From the NCBI GenBank assembly GCA_900544095.1, contig UQTV01000005.1:62001-126000 (forward strand): a stretch of 64,000 bases of DNA, given 5' to 3'. Both the position numbers and the translations under genes were made by a program. Of this stretch, positions 16,102-25,295 are shown piece by piece. Origin of the DNA: an uncultured Collinsella sp. GTDB lineage: Bacteria > Actinomycetota > Coriobacteriia > Coriobacteriales > Coriobacteriaceae. Position 1 is the first letter of the stretch, and each line of letters starts with the position of its first letter. Below the pieces are notes generated by a model, which saw nothing but the letters and a program-made list of their open reading frames with translations, had not been told where the DNA came from and made no database searches.

Positions 16102-19100
16102 CTAATCCTCCTTCTTTGCTACGTTGCCGTTGCTCCAAACGTTATGGGCACGATTGCTGCCGTCGATCCATTTGTCGTTCACACGCGTGTTCGTGCAGGT
16201 GAACGTGGCATCGTTCGCGCTCGATGCAGCGGAGATAGTCGCCTGCGCCTTATCGCCCGGCTGCTTGCCAGGGACGCCGATTTGGTTGCTGTAGCGCCAT
16301 GCCCACGCTGAGTCCTCCTCGACGGTGTAGATACCCGCCGGGACCGCAAGCTCGATAGCGCCGGAGTACCAGGCGGAACCGTCCTTCAGCTGCGCATCCG
16401 ATGACACCGTTACCTCAACCGTGCGCTCCTCCAAGGCGTTGCCGTCCATGCCGGCCCGGGAAACCTTGAAGCGGAACGTCTTGCCCTTCGCCCAGCTATC
16501 CTGGGTTTGCTTGACGATCTTGAGCGTATGCGTAGCGGCGAAATCGAACACCGCATTGCCATCGCTCTGAGTGCCGTCGCCCGTGAGCTTGTAGTCCAAA
16601 CGATTCGTCAGCTCAAACGAGCCCTCGCCTGAACCCGAACTGTAAAGCGAGACATACTTCCCGTTGACAGGCGCAGGAGTCTGGCCAGGAAGACCATAGC
16701 CCACGCGGTCAACGTGCACCGTCAGTTGCGTGCCCATGAAGGGCTTTGCAAAGCAAGCCTTGAACGGCGCCTTATCGCTCTTGTCATCTATCGTGTTCGC
16801 GGCATTGGGATCAAGCAACCACTTGAGCTGCCCGGTCACATTCTTAGGGCTCGCATCGTCCGATGTGTCGTTAGCGACGACCTTATACGTCACCGGATAC
16901 AAATCCATGTTGGCTGTAACCGGTTTACCCTTGAAGTCGCTCCACGCCACAGCTTTGTCGCCATTAACCCACTGCCACTCCAAGAACAACTCCTTCAAGC
17001 TGCTATCCGCTCGCTCGCCCAGGAATGCGACGATTGCGGAGTAGGCTTCGGGATCGTAGGCCACTTCCTTTGGCTCCATGACGGGTTCACCCTTGTCGTC
17101 ATAGACCGGGTTGCCGTTCTCGTCCATCTTGGGCACCTTAACTGTCTGAACAAAGCCGGCATTGCCATCCTGGCCACGCAGAACACTCGTATCGTTCGGG
17201 TCTACCGTAGCGGTGTAGATGACGTTGCCTTCGGTGTCGTGATAGCGCACTTTAAGCGGCGTCTTCTTGTACACCGCAGTGTAGGTCACGCTCTCAAAGG
17301 GCTCGCTGCCCTCGAGGGGATACTTCTCATCGTCAGTCATCAGGGTGTACTGCCCGTCATTGACATAATCGCGCGACCAGCCGACAAAGTCGTACTTGGT
17401 GCCGTCAGTGCCCTCAACCTCCTCGGCGGCCTTGACCTCAAGAGAAATCTGGTCGCCGGAATCAGTGCGGCCGAGGCTACGGACAAGATCGGGATTCGCA
17501 AGTTTAGAGTCAATGTTCGATTGAACGGTAACCAGGTTGGGACGGTAGACCGGGTACAGCTCCATGGGGGCCTTGACCACGGTAGAAGCACTCACCATAC
17601 GGATGCCCTCTGACCAAGCGACATAGCCCTTGCCAGGTGCCGGCTCGGCTTCCGTCCAGCCCACGAAGACGTTGAACTTGCCTGTATCCGCATCGATAGT
17701 GCTGACGTCATAAGTAGGCTTCGGGATGCCGCCATTAAGGTTGCCGAGCATATCGTCTTGCTGAGCAACTTTGCCGTCCACATCCGTGGCATTGAGGTGG
17801 TACACAACCGCCAACGGCGAATAGTACGCCACGAATGTATAGGCTCCGCCAGGTTCCACCGGATAAGAGCAAGTACCATGCTCCACATCGTAGGGAAGCG
17901 TCTTGATCTCGCCGTTCGGAAGCTCGATCTCAACCTTCTGCAACTTATACAGCTCACCGCCTGCTTTATAAACCGGCGTCGTAACGTCAGGGGTCACCGT
18001 TGCCGTAGCAGGATTGGTGTCCGCGTTGATAACGGGAGCGATGTTGTAGCTAGGCACATTGACCTTGTCCGTACCCTCAAAACCTGCGCGATGCAGGTTG
18101 GTGGTGTAGCTGACGTCGTACTTTGCGTAGACGGGATAGGCATCCTGCCACTGGGTGACCTTGGACTCGTCGGTCGCCAGATACGGCTCTGCCTTATCCG
18201 GATCACTCGTCACATAGGAGTCGCCGGCGACGTCGTAGATATACTTCCAGACGTCAGAATCCTTCTGAACCTCGGCGGTCGAAATCCAGCCCAGGAACTT
18301 ATAGCCCGGCACGGCCATGTCGGCATCGGTCGGGGAAGCTTCGAGGGTCAGGGGGCTCTCATACGATCCCTTCTCACCATCTTCTGGCTTTTCGGCCACT
18401 TTAACCGACTTATTAACATGCGGGTAGTAATACGTGAACGTCGGATCCGCCCCGTTCACCTTGGTCTGCAGCAAGTTACTCTCATAGCGCCGCGTGGCAG
18501 TCCTCACGACATTATCGCCCTTGTTGTAGAAATTAACGTCCGTGGTAATCATCGCGCGAACGTAGTACTTCTTATCTGTACGCACCATGCTCTCGATGGG
18601 ATTTTTCACATATGTCCAATATTTACCATCGCGCTCAAGCGTCCAGAAATTCAGGCGATAGCGATCATTCACCGGTTTGACCGTTACGTTCAGCGAAGCC
18701 GAAGTCCAAGTATCGCTTAGCGTTGCAGCGCCTGGAAAATCGGTATCGGCATAGAGGTTTTTTAGAGTATCGGCTCCCGTATCGTTTTTAACGTTGTGCG
18801 AGTACGCGTTAAGGGGACTCACGACAAGGGTTTCCTTCGTGAAGCGCGTGCCACACGTTTCATAACTATCCTTTATACCGTGGTCAACATGCTCCGGGCC
18901 CCAGTGGACGACGTTTTCACGCACGAAGGTACTACCGACGTTTTCCTCAAAGGGCGTTTGATAGCGATTCCAAACGGAACAAAGTAGCTTGCTGTCCGTA
19001 AACTCATGGTTGGTATAAGCCCGAACGTAATAATCCACTCGGTACTCAAAGCGGGCGATGTAGGTATGCGGCGCGGTTAAATCGACATCGGCGGGGAGCG

Positions 19101-21564
19101 TATAGCTGGGGTCGCGGCTTACGCGCACCTCGAGCGGGGCATCCTCGGTTCCCTTGTTTTCATACCAACCCAGGAAACGATAGCCGTCGGGCAGCTGGCC
19201 CTCCTCGGATATAGCTTTACCGGATACGTCGAGCACCTGTACGGTATACGCGCTTGTGCCATCTTCTGCAGTCTCAACCTTAACGTCAGTTTTGCCCACA
19301 CCGTCGCGCCGAGTCTGATCGTCGGTTGCATCCTGCTCATTGCCCTCAAACACCGTCATGATGTTCGACACATAGTCGGTGTACACCGGATAAAAATCGG
19401 TAGGACCAAGCACAGTGATCTCGGTACCGGCAGGATAGAACGCGCCGGCATTTTTTAGCTCGGCGAGCTGGGTCGAGGTAATGGCTGCATAGCCACCGTT
19501 CATCTGAGCCTCTTCGCTCGGCTTCGTTGTCCAACCGATAAAGGTGGCGCTGGAAGACAGCGTGCCACGATCGGTAGGAGCGGCGGGGTTGAGCTTCGCG
19601 CCGTAGCGATACCAATCGCCCGATTTGTCGTGTGCAGTGCCGCTCTGGCAATCGAGCGTTTCGCCCTGGACGTTATAGAACAGCACCTGCGCCTCGTACG
19701 AAGCGATAAACAGGTCATTGCCCTTAAAACCGTCGACCCCCTTGGCATTATCGGCGGTATAGGTCGACGTATGCTCGTGTGCCTCGCTCTTCTGGACCTG
19801 CTTGCCGGCAGCCACAGCATCGGCATCGGTCTTGCCGTCAAACCAGCTGTTGTCTTGTCCAATTCGATTCACACGCACATCGGGCTCACGGAACCAGCCC
19901 ATGAAGCGATAACCGCCGTTGGCATCGGTCAAGCCCTTGGGCTTTGCGGAGGTATCCTGCCTAAACGTCACCGATGTATCGCCCTGGGCCAAGCCCTGAG
20001 CCGTTCCCGCCAGCACGGCGCTCACGGCAAAGGCATACGGGTCCGAGGTCGCCTGATCAATACCAAGTTTGGTTGCCTCGATGGTCGCGGTACCCGCACC
20101 GGGAAAATCGATCGTCGCCTTAACGCTCTGGCCATGCACGGGAATCTTCAGCTTGTAATCCATCGCCCACTCATTGGTGTGCTGGCCACCCAGGGCATCG
20201 TCGTTGTCGGTCGAGCGCATGGTGCCGGCACAAAAATCGTAGTCGTGCTCCTCCCACAGCTCACGCGTGGTGTAGCGCTCGTCGTCCCATGGACCATAGC
20301 TGTCGCCCTTGGTGGTACCGTCGCCGCCAAAAGAGGGGATCTTTTTCTTAGCCGCGGTACCCTGGCTGCTGCCTTTTAGGCTCACGCTCGGCTTAAAGTA
20401 GCACTCGGTGACCGTGGCATCATCCTTGTTGGCACGCGCGGCAATACCGCCCAGGTTCACATCGTTTTGAATGATGGGGATCACGGCGATGGGATTGTAC
20501 TGACGCGAGCTCAAGTCACCCGCAAAATGGCTTCGAACGAGCTCGTTGCCCTTTTCGGTTAGAATACGACCCGCCAAGCCACCCGTCCACGCACGCGTCA
20601 CGGCGACGACGCCCACATATGACGCGGCATAGCTGTAGCACTGCGCCGTCGAGAAGCAGTCGATAATCTTGGCCTCGCCCGCCATGCAGCCCACAAAACC
20701 CGAGGCGTACACGTTGTTGCCGCCCAGGGCGCCAATGGCCACGTCGTACTTATTGGTGACGTCGGTCATGCCAATCGAGCCATCGTCTTTGCGCGTAGGC
20801 GTAACGCGGCAGTACTCAATCGTCGAATTTGTAACGTAGCCGGCAAACGCCGCCATATACAGACCCTCACCGCCGAGCGCCTGCACGCCCGAGGTCGTGT
20901 TGTTAACGGCGCGGCCACCACGTACCTCGCAGTTATAGAGGGTACAGCCGTCGAGCTCGCCGGCGATGAGACCGCCCTCAAAGCCTGCGTTGGTAATGAG
21001 GTTGAGAGCATTGTTGGCGCAGGTCACGTGCAGCGTGCTCTCCATGACCATAACGTTTTCGAAACGCGTTTTGACGGCCTTGCCCACGATAATGCCACCG
21101 CGGAAGTCCGCCCACACGTTGGCGTCCTTGACCAGGAAGTTTTTGATGGTGGCGCCGTTGGTCTCGGCAAAAAATCCCGTATCGCGCTCGGGGTCAAAAG
21201 CGTCTTTATCGTAGTTCAGGCCCTCAACGGCGTGGTTTTGACCATCGAACACGCCCTTAAACGGATGCTCCTTGTTGCCAAACGACAGATGCTTAACGGT
21301 GTCTGCAACGATGGTTTTCATGTCGTCGCTGTCGAGCTCAATGTCGTTATCGAGATAAACGTGCCAGCCGGACGTATCGCGCTCGCGCGACAGCGCCACA
21401 CACGACAAAAAGTCAGCCTCGTTTTTGATGTGGAATTCGATTTTGGCCTCGGGCACATCCTCGGCATGCACCACCGTTGGCAGCGCCATAACGCAGCAAA
21501 GGGCAATCGCTGCGACGGCAACCAGCCTGCTAAGCATACCCCGGTTCATATTCTTGATCTTCAT
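16102..21564 (-). CDS. Giant secreted adhesin: beta-helix, InlB-type repeats and Cna-B-like C-terminus (1820 aa)
   Basis: A Sec signal peptide ends near VVHAEDVPE (about residue 35). Residues about 40-420 show GLUG/pectin-lyase-like beta-helix repeats (GGIIVGKAV, GGLIAGELDGCTLYNCEV). From about 480 to 1570 at least six Listeria/InlB-type repeats recur, each with an [FY]xGW core (YRFMGWFREP, YRFLGWYENK, YKFLGWIS, FVGWTEAEP, YDFVGWSRDY) and a [VI]YPVY or YTAVY strand. The last 180 residues resemble a SpaA/Cna-B or DUF5979 domain (TLKIVKQ, GIYTVEED). No LPxTG, no C-terminal helix: the protein ends VAKKED. GGAGGCG precedes the ATG. It sits in the SipW operon between SipW-type subunits. Adhesion is inferred from the domains. 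Confidence 0.8.
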   Translation of the reverse strand: MKIKNMNRGMLSRLVAVAAIALCCVMALPTVVHAEDVPEAKIEFHIKNEADFLSCVALSRERDTSGWHVYLDNDIELDSDDMKTIVADTVKHLSFGNKEHPFKGVFDGQNHAVEGLNYDKDAFDPERDTGFFAETNGATIKNFLVKDANVWADFRGGIIVGKAVKTRFENVMVMESTLHVTCANNALNLITNAGFEGGLIAGELDGCTLYNCEVRGGRAVNNTTSGVQALGGEGLYMAAFAGYVTNSTIEYCRVTPTRKDDGSIGMTDVTNKYDVAIGALGGNNVYASGFVGCMAGEAKIIDCFSTAQCYSYAASYVGVVAVTRAWTGGLAGRILTEKGNELVRSHFAGDLSSRQYNPIAVIPIIQNDVNLGGIAARANKDDATVTECYFKPSVSLKGSSQGTAAKKKIPSFGGDGTTKGDSYGPWDDERYTTRELWEEHDYDFCAGTMRSTDNDDALGGQHTNEWAMDYKLKIPVHGQSVKATIDFPGAGTATIEATKLGIDQATSDPYAFAVSAVLAGTAQGLAQGDTSVTFRQDTSAKPKGLTDANGGYRFMGWFREPDVRVNRIGQDNSWFDGKTDADAVAAGKQVQKSEAHEHTSTYTADNAKGVDGFKGNDLFIASYEAQVLFYNVQGETLDCQSGTAHDKSGDWYRYGAKLNPAAPTDRGTLSSSATFIGWTTKPSEEAQMNGGYAAITSTQLAELKNAGAFYPAGTEITVLGPTDFYPVYTDYVSNIMTVFEGNEQDATDDQTRRDGVGKTDVKVETAEDGTSAYTVQVLDVSGKAISEEGQLPDGYRFLGWYENKGTEDAPLEVRVSRDPSYTLPADVDLTAPHTYIARFEYRVDYYVRAYTNHEFTDSKLLCSVWNRYQTPFEENVGSTFVRENVVHWGPEHVDHGIKDSYETCGTRFTKETLVVSPLNAYSHNVKNDTGADTLKNLYADTDFPGAATLSDTWTSASLNVTVKPVNDRYRLNFWTLERDGKYWTYVKNPIESMVRTDKKYYVRAMITTDVNFYNKGDNVVRTATRRYESNLLQTKVNGADPTFTYYYPHVNKSVKVAEKPEDGEKGSYESPLTLEASPTDADMAVPGYKFLGWISTAEVQKDSDVWKYIYDVAGDSYVTSDPDKAEPYLATDESKVTQWQDAYPVYAKYDVSYTTNLHRAGFEGTDKVNVPSYNIAPVINADTNPATATVTPDVTTPVYKAGGELYKLQKVEIELPNGEIKTLPYDVEHGTCSYPVEPGGAYTFVAYYSPLAVVYHLNATDVDGKVAQQDDMLGNLNGGIPKPTYDVSTIDADTGKFNVFVGWTEAEPAPGKGYVAWSEGIRMVSASTVVKAPMELYPVYRPNLVTVQSNIDSKLANPDLVRSLGRTDSGDQISLEVKAAEEVEGTDGTKYDFVGWSRDYVNDGQYTLMTDDEKYPLEGSEPFESVTYTAVYKKTPLKVRYHDTEGNVIYTATVDPNDTSVLRGQDGNAGFVQTVKVPKMDENGNPVYDDKGEPVMEPKEVAYDPEAYSAIVAFLGERADSSLKELFLEWQWVNGDKAVAWSDFKGKPVTANMDLYPVTYKVVANDTSDDASPKNVTGQLKWLLDPNAANTIDDKSDKAPFKACFAKPFMGTQLTVHVDRVGYGLPGQTPAPVNGKYVSLYSSGSGEGSFELTNRLDYKLTGDGTQSDGNAVFDFAATHTLKIVKQTQDSWAKGKTFRFKVSRAGMDGNALEERTVEVTVSSDAQLKDGSAWYSGAIELAVPAGIYTVEEDSAWAWRYSNQIGVPGKQPGDKAQATISAASSANDATFTCTNTRVNDKWIDGSNRAHNVWSNGNVAKKED

Positions 21565-21567
21565 AGG

Positions 21568-22215
21568 CTAGTTCGCCTCCGGCCAACCCACAACGTCAAG
21601 TACGTCGAGGGCGGTATCGCTTGTCTGCTGGTTTTTGGCCTGCACGGCCTGAACATCGATATCGAGCTTGAATGAGTCGCCGCGCGCGGCATCGTGGTAG
21701 TCGCCCACAAATCGCAGCGAGTCCATAAGGCTTTCCGTCATGGCGCCGGGGTCGAGCATGCCGCCACGCCCGGCCAATCCACGGTAGTAGTACCACCCAT
21801 CGCCGCCGTCGATCCACGGGGACCCCTCGTCCGCGTTCACATGAAACGCAACGCTGCCCGAGGCATCCGCACTCGAACCGTCGGGTGCCACTGACGTCAT
21901 GCGTAGACGAGCGCGAACGTACTCAGGCTGCGCGCCGGCGTTCTCCACGCGTACAATGCGGCTGATGTCAGAGCCCCCGGCCTTGGTGTCGGGATAGTCC
22001 CCGCGCTCGTTGGCCTCAAACGGAATCTCCTCGCCCCGCTCGTTGAGGGTGTATTCGCAGACTCGTACCTTCACGCTGCCAAACGATAGGACGTTGTTCG
22101 CCGGAACCATATCAACGGTAAAAGCCAGCGTGCCACACATGCACGCCAGGGCCAACAGCGCAATCGCGGCAAGCGCCAAGGTGCGTTTCTGATTGTCGGA
22201 AAGATTATTGAGCAT
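21568..22215 (-). CDS. SipW-type signal peptide protein (about 215 aa)
   Basis: The N-terminus MLNNLSDNQKRTLALAAIAL, then ACMCGTLAFTVDMVPANNVLSFG, matches the SipW-dependent signal (GTLAF...N.LSFG). The mature domain has RIVRVENAGAQPEYVRARLR and GWYYYRGL, the pattern of TasA-like beta-sandwich subunits. ATG 22215 is preferred to the in-frame TTG at 22227; no strong ribosome site supports either. It lies after an attenuator-like hairpin and just before the giant adhesin (3-bp gap). Likely a secreted subunit or connector. Confidence 0.7.
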   Translation of the reverse strand: MLNNLSDNQKRTLALAAIALLALACMCGTLAFTVDMVPANNVLSFGSVKVRVCEYTLNERGEEIPFEANERGDYPDTKAGGSDISRIVRVENAGAQPEYVRARLRMTSVAPDGSSADASGSVAFHVNADEGSPWIDGGDGWYYYRGLAGRGGMLDPGAMTESLMDSLRFVGDYHDAARGDSFKLDIDVQAVQAKNQQTSDTALDVLDVVGWPEAN

Positions 22216-22244
22216 TACGTTCGCCAATCGTCGATAAAAAGGGG

Positions 22245-22293
22245 GACCGAGATCCCAGCCCGAATATAGGGGTGGGGGCGGGCCGGGATCTCA
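22245..22293 (-). terminator. Intra-operon terminator/attenuator after the first SipW-type subunit
   Basis: On the minus strand the arms GAGATCCCGGCCCG and CGGGCTGGGATCTC pair (22250-22293), followed by a C-rich stretch and five T. The position between the TasA-like first subunit and the downstream genes suggests partial termination, giving more of the first subunit than of the giant adhesin. Confidence 0.6.
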
Positions 22294-22302
22294 GTGGGGG
22301 GA

Positions 22303-23067
22303 TTAAGCCTGAGCCTGAGTCTTAGCCCATTCCTTGGCCTGCTTAAGGGCATTCTGCGCGTCAGCATTTTCACCCTGCTCGGTGCCATTCTGGCCCGCGC
22401 CAAAGATGTAGGCAGAGACCGTCATCGTGGGAGCCTGTTTCGGGTCAGTAGTAGTCTCGACAACATCGGTGTTGTTCATGGCAGAGGGAATCGTCACGGC
22501 AGTGAAAAGCTCATCGGTATAAACGTCCTGCTCTGCTTTGTTGGCTTCGAGCTTTGCAGGCAGGTTCTCTGCGGCAGAGTTCTTGGAGTACATAAACAGA
22601 CCGCTCACGTACTGGTTGCCAGAGTTGTCAGATTGGTTGGTCTTGACTTGACCCTCAACGGGCTTCCAATTCGTATTTTTGAGCGTAAAGTACGGGGTCT
22701 TTTCAAGGCTGGTGCCAGGCTTGACGATGGCATTCTTTACGTAAATGAATACGTATGCATCATCAGAGCCAGCCTTGATGCCGACATTGGGGTTCTTGGC
22801 CACAGTGGCGCCAGGAACCATCTTGGAGTTGGCAACCCACTGGGTCTCGAACAGGTAGGCCTTTTCAGTGTTCGGATTATCGGGGTCCGGTTTCTCGGGA
22901 TCGGTCGGATCAGGCTTGTTTTCCGGGTGGCCAAAGCTACCCACCGTGAACACGTTGTCAATGTGCTCCTGCGCCGTCAGCCATGCATAGGTACCCACAC
23001 CGGCGGCCATCACCAACAGCAGCAGGGCGGCAATGATGCCGTAGCGCTTTTTCTTCTTGTTTTCCAT
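22303..23067 (-). CDS. TasA/camelysin-like SipW-dependent secreted subunit (254 aa)
   Basis: The start MENKKKKRYGIIAALLLLV, then AAGVGTYAWLTAQEHIDNVFTVGSFG, is the classical SipW-dependent signal. A Pro/Asp-rich linker follows, then a beta-rich domain with MVPGATVAKNPNVGIKAGSDDAYVFIYVKN, as in TasA/CotN proteins (the last motif is part of a longer conserved block). GGAAG precedes the ATG. It is the first structural gene after the signal peptidase and is followed by a terminator-like hairpin, so it is probably the major subunit. The best analogy is Bacillus TasA (amyloid-like matrix fibres), but fibre formation here is inferred. Confidence 0.8.
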   Translation of the reverse strand: MENKKKKRYGIIAALLLLVMAAGVGTYAWLTAQEHIDNVFTVGSFGHPENKPDPTDPEKPDPDNPNTEKAYLFETQWVANSKMVPGATVAKNPNVGIKAGSDDAYVFIYVKNAIVKPGTSLEKTPYFTLKNTNWKPVEGQVKTNQSDNSGNQYVSGLFMYSKNSAAENLPAKLEANKAEQDVYTDELFTAVTIPSAMNNTDVVETTTDPKQAPTMTVSAYIFGAGQNGTEQGENADAQNALKQAKEWAKTQAQA

Positions 23068-23138
23068 CGTTCTCTTCCTTTCGAAAATCGACTTCCCCGG
23101 CAACGGCCCTTGCCGTTGCCGACACCTCTCCCCTGCCG

Positions 23139-23696
23139 CTATGAACGCCGCTCCCTCGCATGCGCGCGGGCATGCTTGCCCGCAGGCTCGTCGGGAACCA
23201 CCCGATCGAGCACTATCGACGCCGCGACCAGCAGCGCCAGAACGGCCACCACAACAAGCAAACCGGGCATCGTCGTGCAATATGCGTTAACGAAGCCCAG
23301 GTAAGGGACACAAAAAGAGACAGTGCCGATCACGCGTGAAAAAGGCGTCTGCTCGGCATCGTGCATGATGGTTCCATCTGCATTTTTGTTTGCGATTCCC
23401 TGCGTGCCGATCGTCTGCGCGGCAGGGTCGATCTCGTACACCTGGTGCGTCACCACGGCGCCGTCCGATCGGTAAAAGGTTGCATTGTCGCCCACGGTAA
23501 TATCCGTTGGCTCAACCTGGCGGACAAACACCATGGAGCCAACGGGAAGATCGGGTTCCATAGAGCCCGAAAGCACAGCAAAGGGCATGTATCCAAATGC
23601 GCGAGGCACAAAAGAAACAACGGCAAGGGCTATGACAAGCGCGAACGCCAAGCTACTCAAAAGTGCAATAAATCGTTTGAGTCTACGCGCAGCCAA
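23139..23696 (-). CDS. sipW: SipW-type (ER-type) signal peptidase I
   Basis: A 185-residue membrane protease. Two hydrophobic segments (about residues 10-32 and 140-165) flank the extracytoplasmic catalytic part. The nucleophile is S45 in VLSGSMEP. The second catalytic residue is H84 in VVTHQVYEID, where typical bacterial SipS enzymes have Lys; the Ser/His pair marks the ER/archaeal/SipW class. It is the first gene of the operon and is expected to cleave the three SipW-type substrates encoded downstream. A low-GC region without genes lies upstream. Confidence 0.9.
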   Translation of the reverse strand: MAARRLKRFIALLSSLAFALVIALAVVSFVPRAFGYMPFAVLSGSMEPDLPVGSMVFVRQVEPTDITVGDNATFYRSDGAVVTHQVYEIDPAAQTIGTQGIANKNADGTIMHDAEQTPFSRVIGTVSFCVPYLGFVNAYCTTMPGLLVVVAVLALLVAASIVLDRVVPDEPAGKHARAHARERRS

Positions 23697-24097
23697 AGTG
23701 ATAATTCATCCCCCTTGAGGACCTATTCGACCCATCCAAAGGTCAGCAAGTTTCAACAGGAACCGCAAGGCGCTTGAAAAGTGAGTCCGAAATAAGCCAA
23801 TTTGGAATCTTTTCGTAATAAAAACATAGCGATGTGCTACACATTTTTCAATGTTTTGTCGCTAAATGCTACCTATTTTGGCGTAAGTGGTCATTTATCA
23901 CCAAATTAGTCTGTTTTATCCAATATCTGTGACTAACCCCCTACGCAATTCATTAATAGAGGGTTTGATATTATGCGCAACCAAAAGAATCATACCCCCC
24001 CCCACATTAAAATTAACTGCTGGATGTACCATTTATTTTTAACCCCTCCTATTTGAGTTTTATGCTGCCGCATATCGCTCGCAGCCCATAACCCTCA
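23697..24097. other. AT-rich upstream region of the surface operon with a C9 tract
   Basis: About 400 bp with clearly lower GC than the surroundings and no plausible gene. It must hold the promoter of the SipW operon, but several AT-rich -10 candidates exist and none stands out. A run of nine C (G9 on the operon strand) lies at 23995-24003, a type of tract prone to slippage. Confidence 0.5.
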
Positions 24098-24322
24098 GCA
24101 AGCCGTGCCCCAGAATTCGCGTCCGGAGTGGAATGCGGTTTCCGCTTGCGGCCCCGTTGGGAAACCGCATCCCGTTTCTCGACCGAATACTGGGATGCAG
24201 TTTCCACAGAGCCCCTCAACGGGAAACCGCATCCCATTCCAAAGGCAAATTCCGGGATAAAGTTTCCGAATCACCACTCATCCGGAAAGCCCATCCCACC
24301 CTGAACACATCCGGGTACGTTT
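24098..24322. repeat. Tandem hairpin array with 62-bp period (array 2)
   Basis: GGAAA occurs at 24160, 24222 and 24284, again an exact 62-bp step, and a degenerate unit fits at 24098. The final unit (TCCGGAAAGCCCATCCC...) is nearly identical to the final unit of array 1 at 14599. Orientation is the same as in array 1. The two arrays flank the SipW surface operon. Confidence 0.8.
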
Positions 24323-24334
24323 TTCAGCTACCTG

Positions 24335-24532
24335 CTACGCCCAGGCTCTGCAATGTGGCGCCCGCCCGGCGGCGTCTTGCTGCATGAATCCCATCGAATG
24401 GTGCGAAAAGAAGCCCGGATACGTCTGGTAGCCGTACTCCATCTGGCGATACATCCAGCGAATGCACGAGACCGCATCGTTCAAAACCGACTTATCATCC
24501 GGATGATGGAAAAGCCCCCAGACGCTTGCCAC
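24335..24532 (-). pseudogene. Possible remnant of an unknown coding sequence (about 65 codons)
   Basis: A minus-strand frame reads like protein, with DAVSCIRWMYRQMEYGYQT and a GTG start but no clear ribosome site. No family is recognised. It lies downstream of the flavodoxin terminator and next to array 2. It may be a gene fragment or chance; listed with low confidence because the segment 24323-24551 otherwise shows nothing. Confidence 0.2.
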
Positions 24533-24551
24533 GGCACATCCCCGTGTTAAG

Positions 24552-24579
24552 AAAAAAGCCTCGAGAATTTCGAGGCTTT
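24552..24579 (-). terminator. Rho-independent terminator of the flavodoxin gene
   Basis: The stem AAAGCCTCGA/TCGAGGCTTT with a 5-nt loop is followed by a T-run on the minus strand. It is 38 bp after the flavodoxin stop codon. Confidence 0.85.
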
Positions 24580-24616
24580 CACGTTTGTATTATTTCGAGC
24601 GCGCGACGGCGATTGC

Positions 24617-25168
24617 CTACTCGCCCAAAACGGCCTTTTTGGCGGCTGCAGCCATGTTGTCCAGATCTTCCTTGGTGGGATGGTCCTTCGCGGCAACCCA
24701 GTTGTCGAGCAGCATCTTAAATCGGGCGTTGTCGGGATCTTGCTCGAGCATGGCCTCGTAGCGCTGTTTGACCGCAGGGCCCATCTTACCCTGACACATC
24801 GCCCAGCCCGCAAGCTCGGCATCCACGGCCAGATTGGAAGTTACGCGGTCGATAATCTGCTGGTAATAGCTCTGGTCGGCCCCAAAGCCGCAGGTGCCAA
24901 ACAGGAACACGCGCTTGCCGTGCAAGGCAGAGAGCAACGCCGCGACCGAAGGCGTGCACGCGCCCTTGTCGCACCAAAAACCGACGAGCACCATGTCGGC
25001 CGCGCAGGCCCCCTGCGCCTCGAGCGCAACCTGATCTGCATCCGCATCGTCGCTCAACGCCGCGGCATGGACAAACTCAACGCCCGCAGCCTGCAGAGCG
25101 CGCTTGATCGCACCCGAAACCATCCTGGTATTACCGCTCTTGCTGTTAACCACCAAAGAGCACGTCAT
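24617..25168 (-). CDS. Flavodoxin family protein
   Basis: A 183-residue flavodoxin-like fold. The FMN phosphate loop is VVNSKSGNTRMVSGA near the N-terminus, and the second FMN region is GFWCDKGACTPS and FLFGTCGFGAD. A C-terminal helical extension of about 50 residues ends AAAAKKAVLGE. ATG 25168 is preferred over an in-frame GTG two codons upstream; GAGG lies before both. Such proteins carry electrons or serve as flavin partners for reductases. The gene is alone, with its own terminator, so its partner is not known. Confidence 0.8.
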   Translation of the reverse strand: MTCSLVVNSKSGNTRMVSGAIKRALQAAGVEFVHAAALSDDADADQVALEAQGACAADMVLVGFWCDKGACTPSVAALLSALHGKRVFLFGTCGFGADQSYYQQIIDRVTSNLAVDAELAGWAMCQGKMGPAVKQRYEAMLEQDPDNARFKMLLDNWVAAKDHPTKEDLDNMAAAAKKAVLGE

Positions 25169-25295
25169 AGTCACGTTGCCTCGTTTCCCCCAAAACTAAA
25201 GCCACTAATGCAATTTATTAGATGAATATCTTAGTACTAACGTGACAGATGTAAACCACCGTCTGTCGATTGATTAATTTGCCCCACGGGCTTGC

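Noticed and set aside
14818..23696. Sortase-assembled pilus locus
   Set aside because: No sortase gene, no pilin motif or LPxTG major pilin; the substrates carry SipW-type signals instead.
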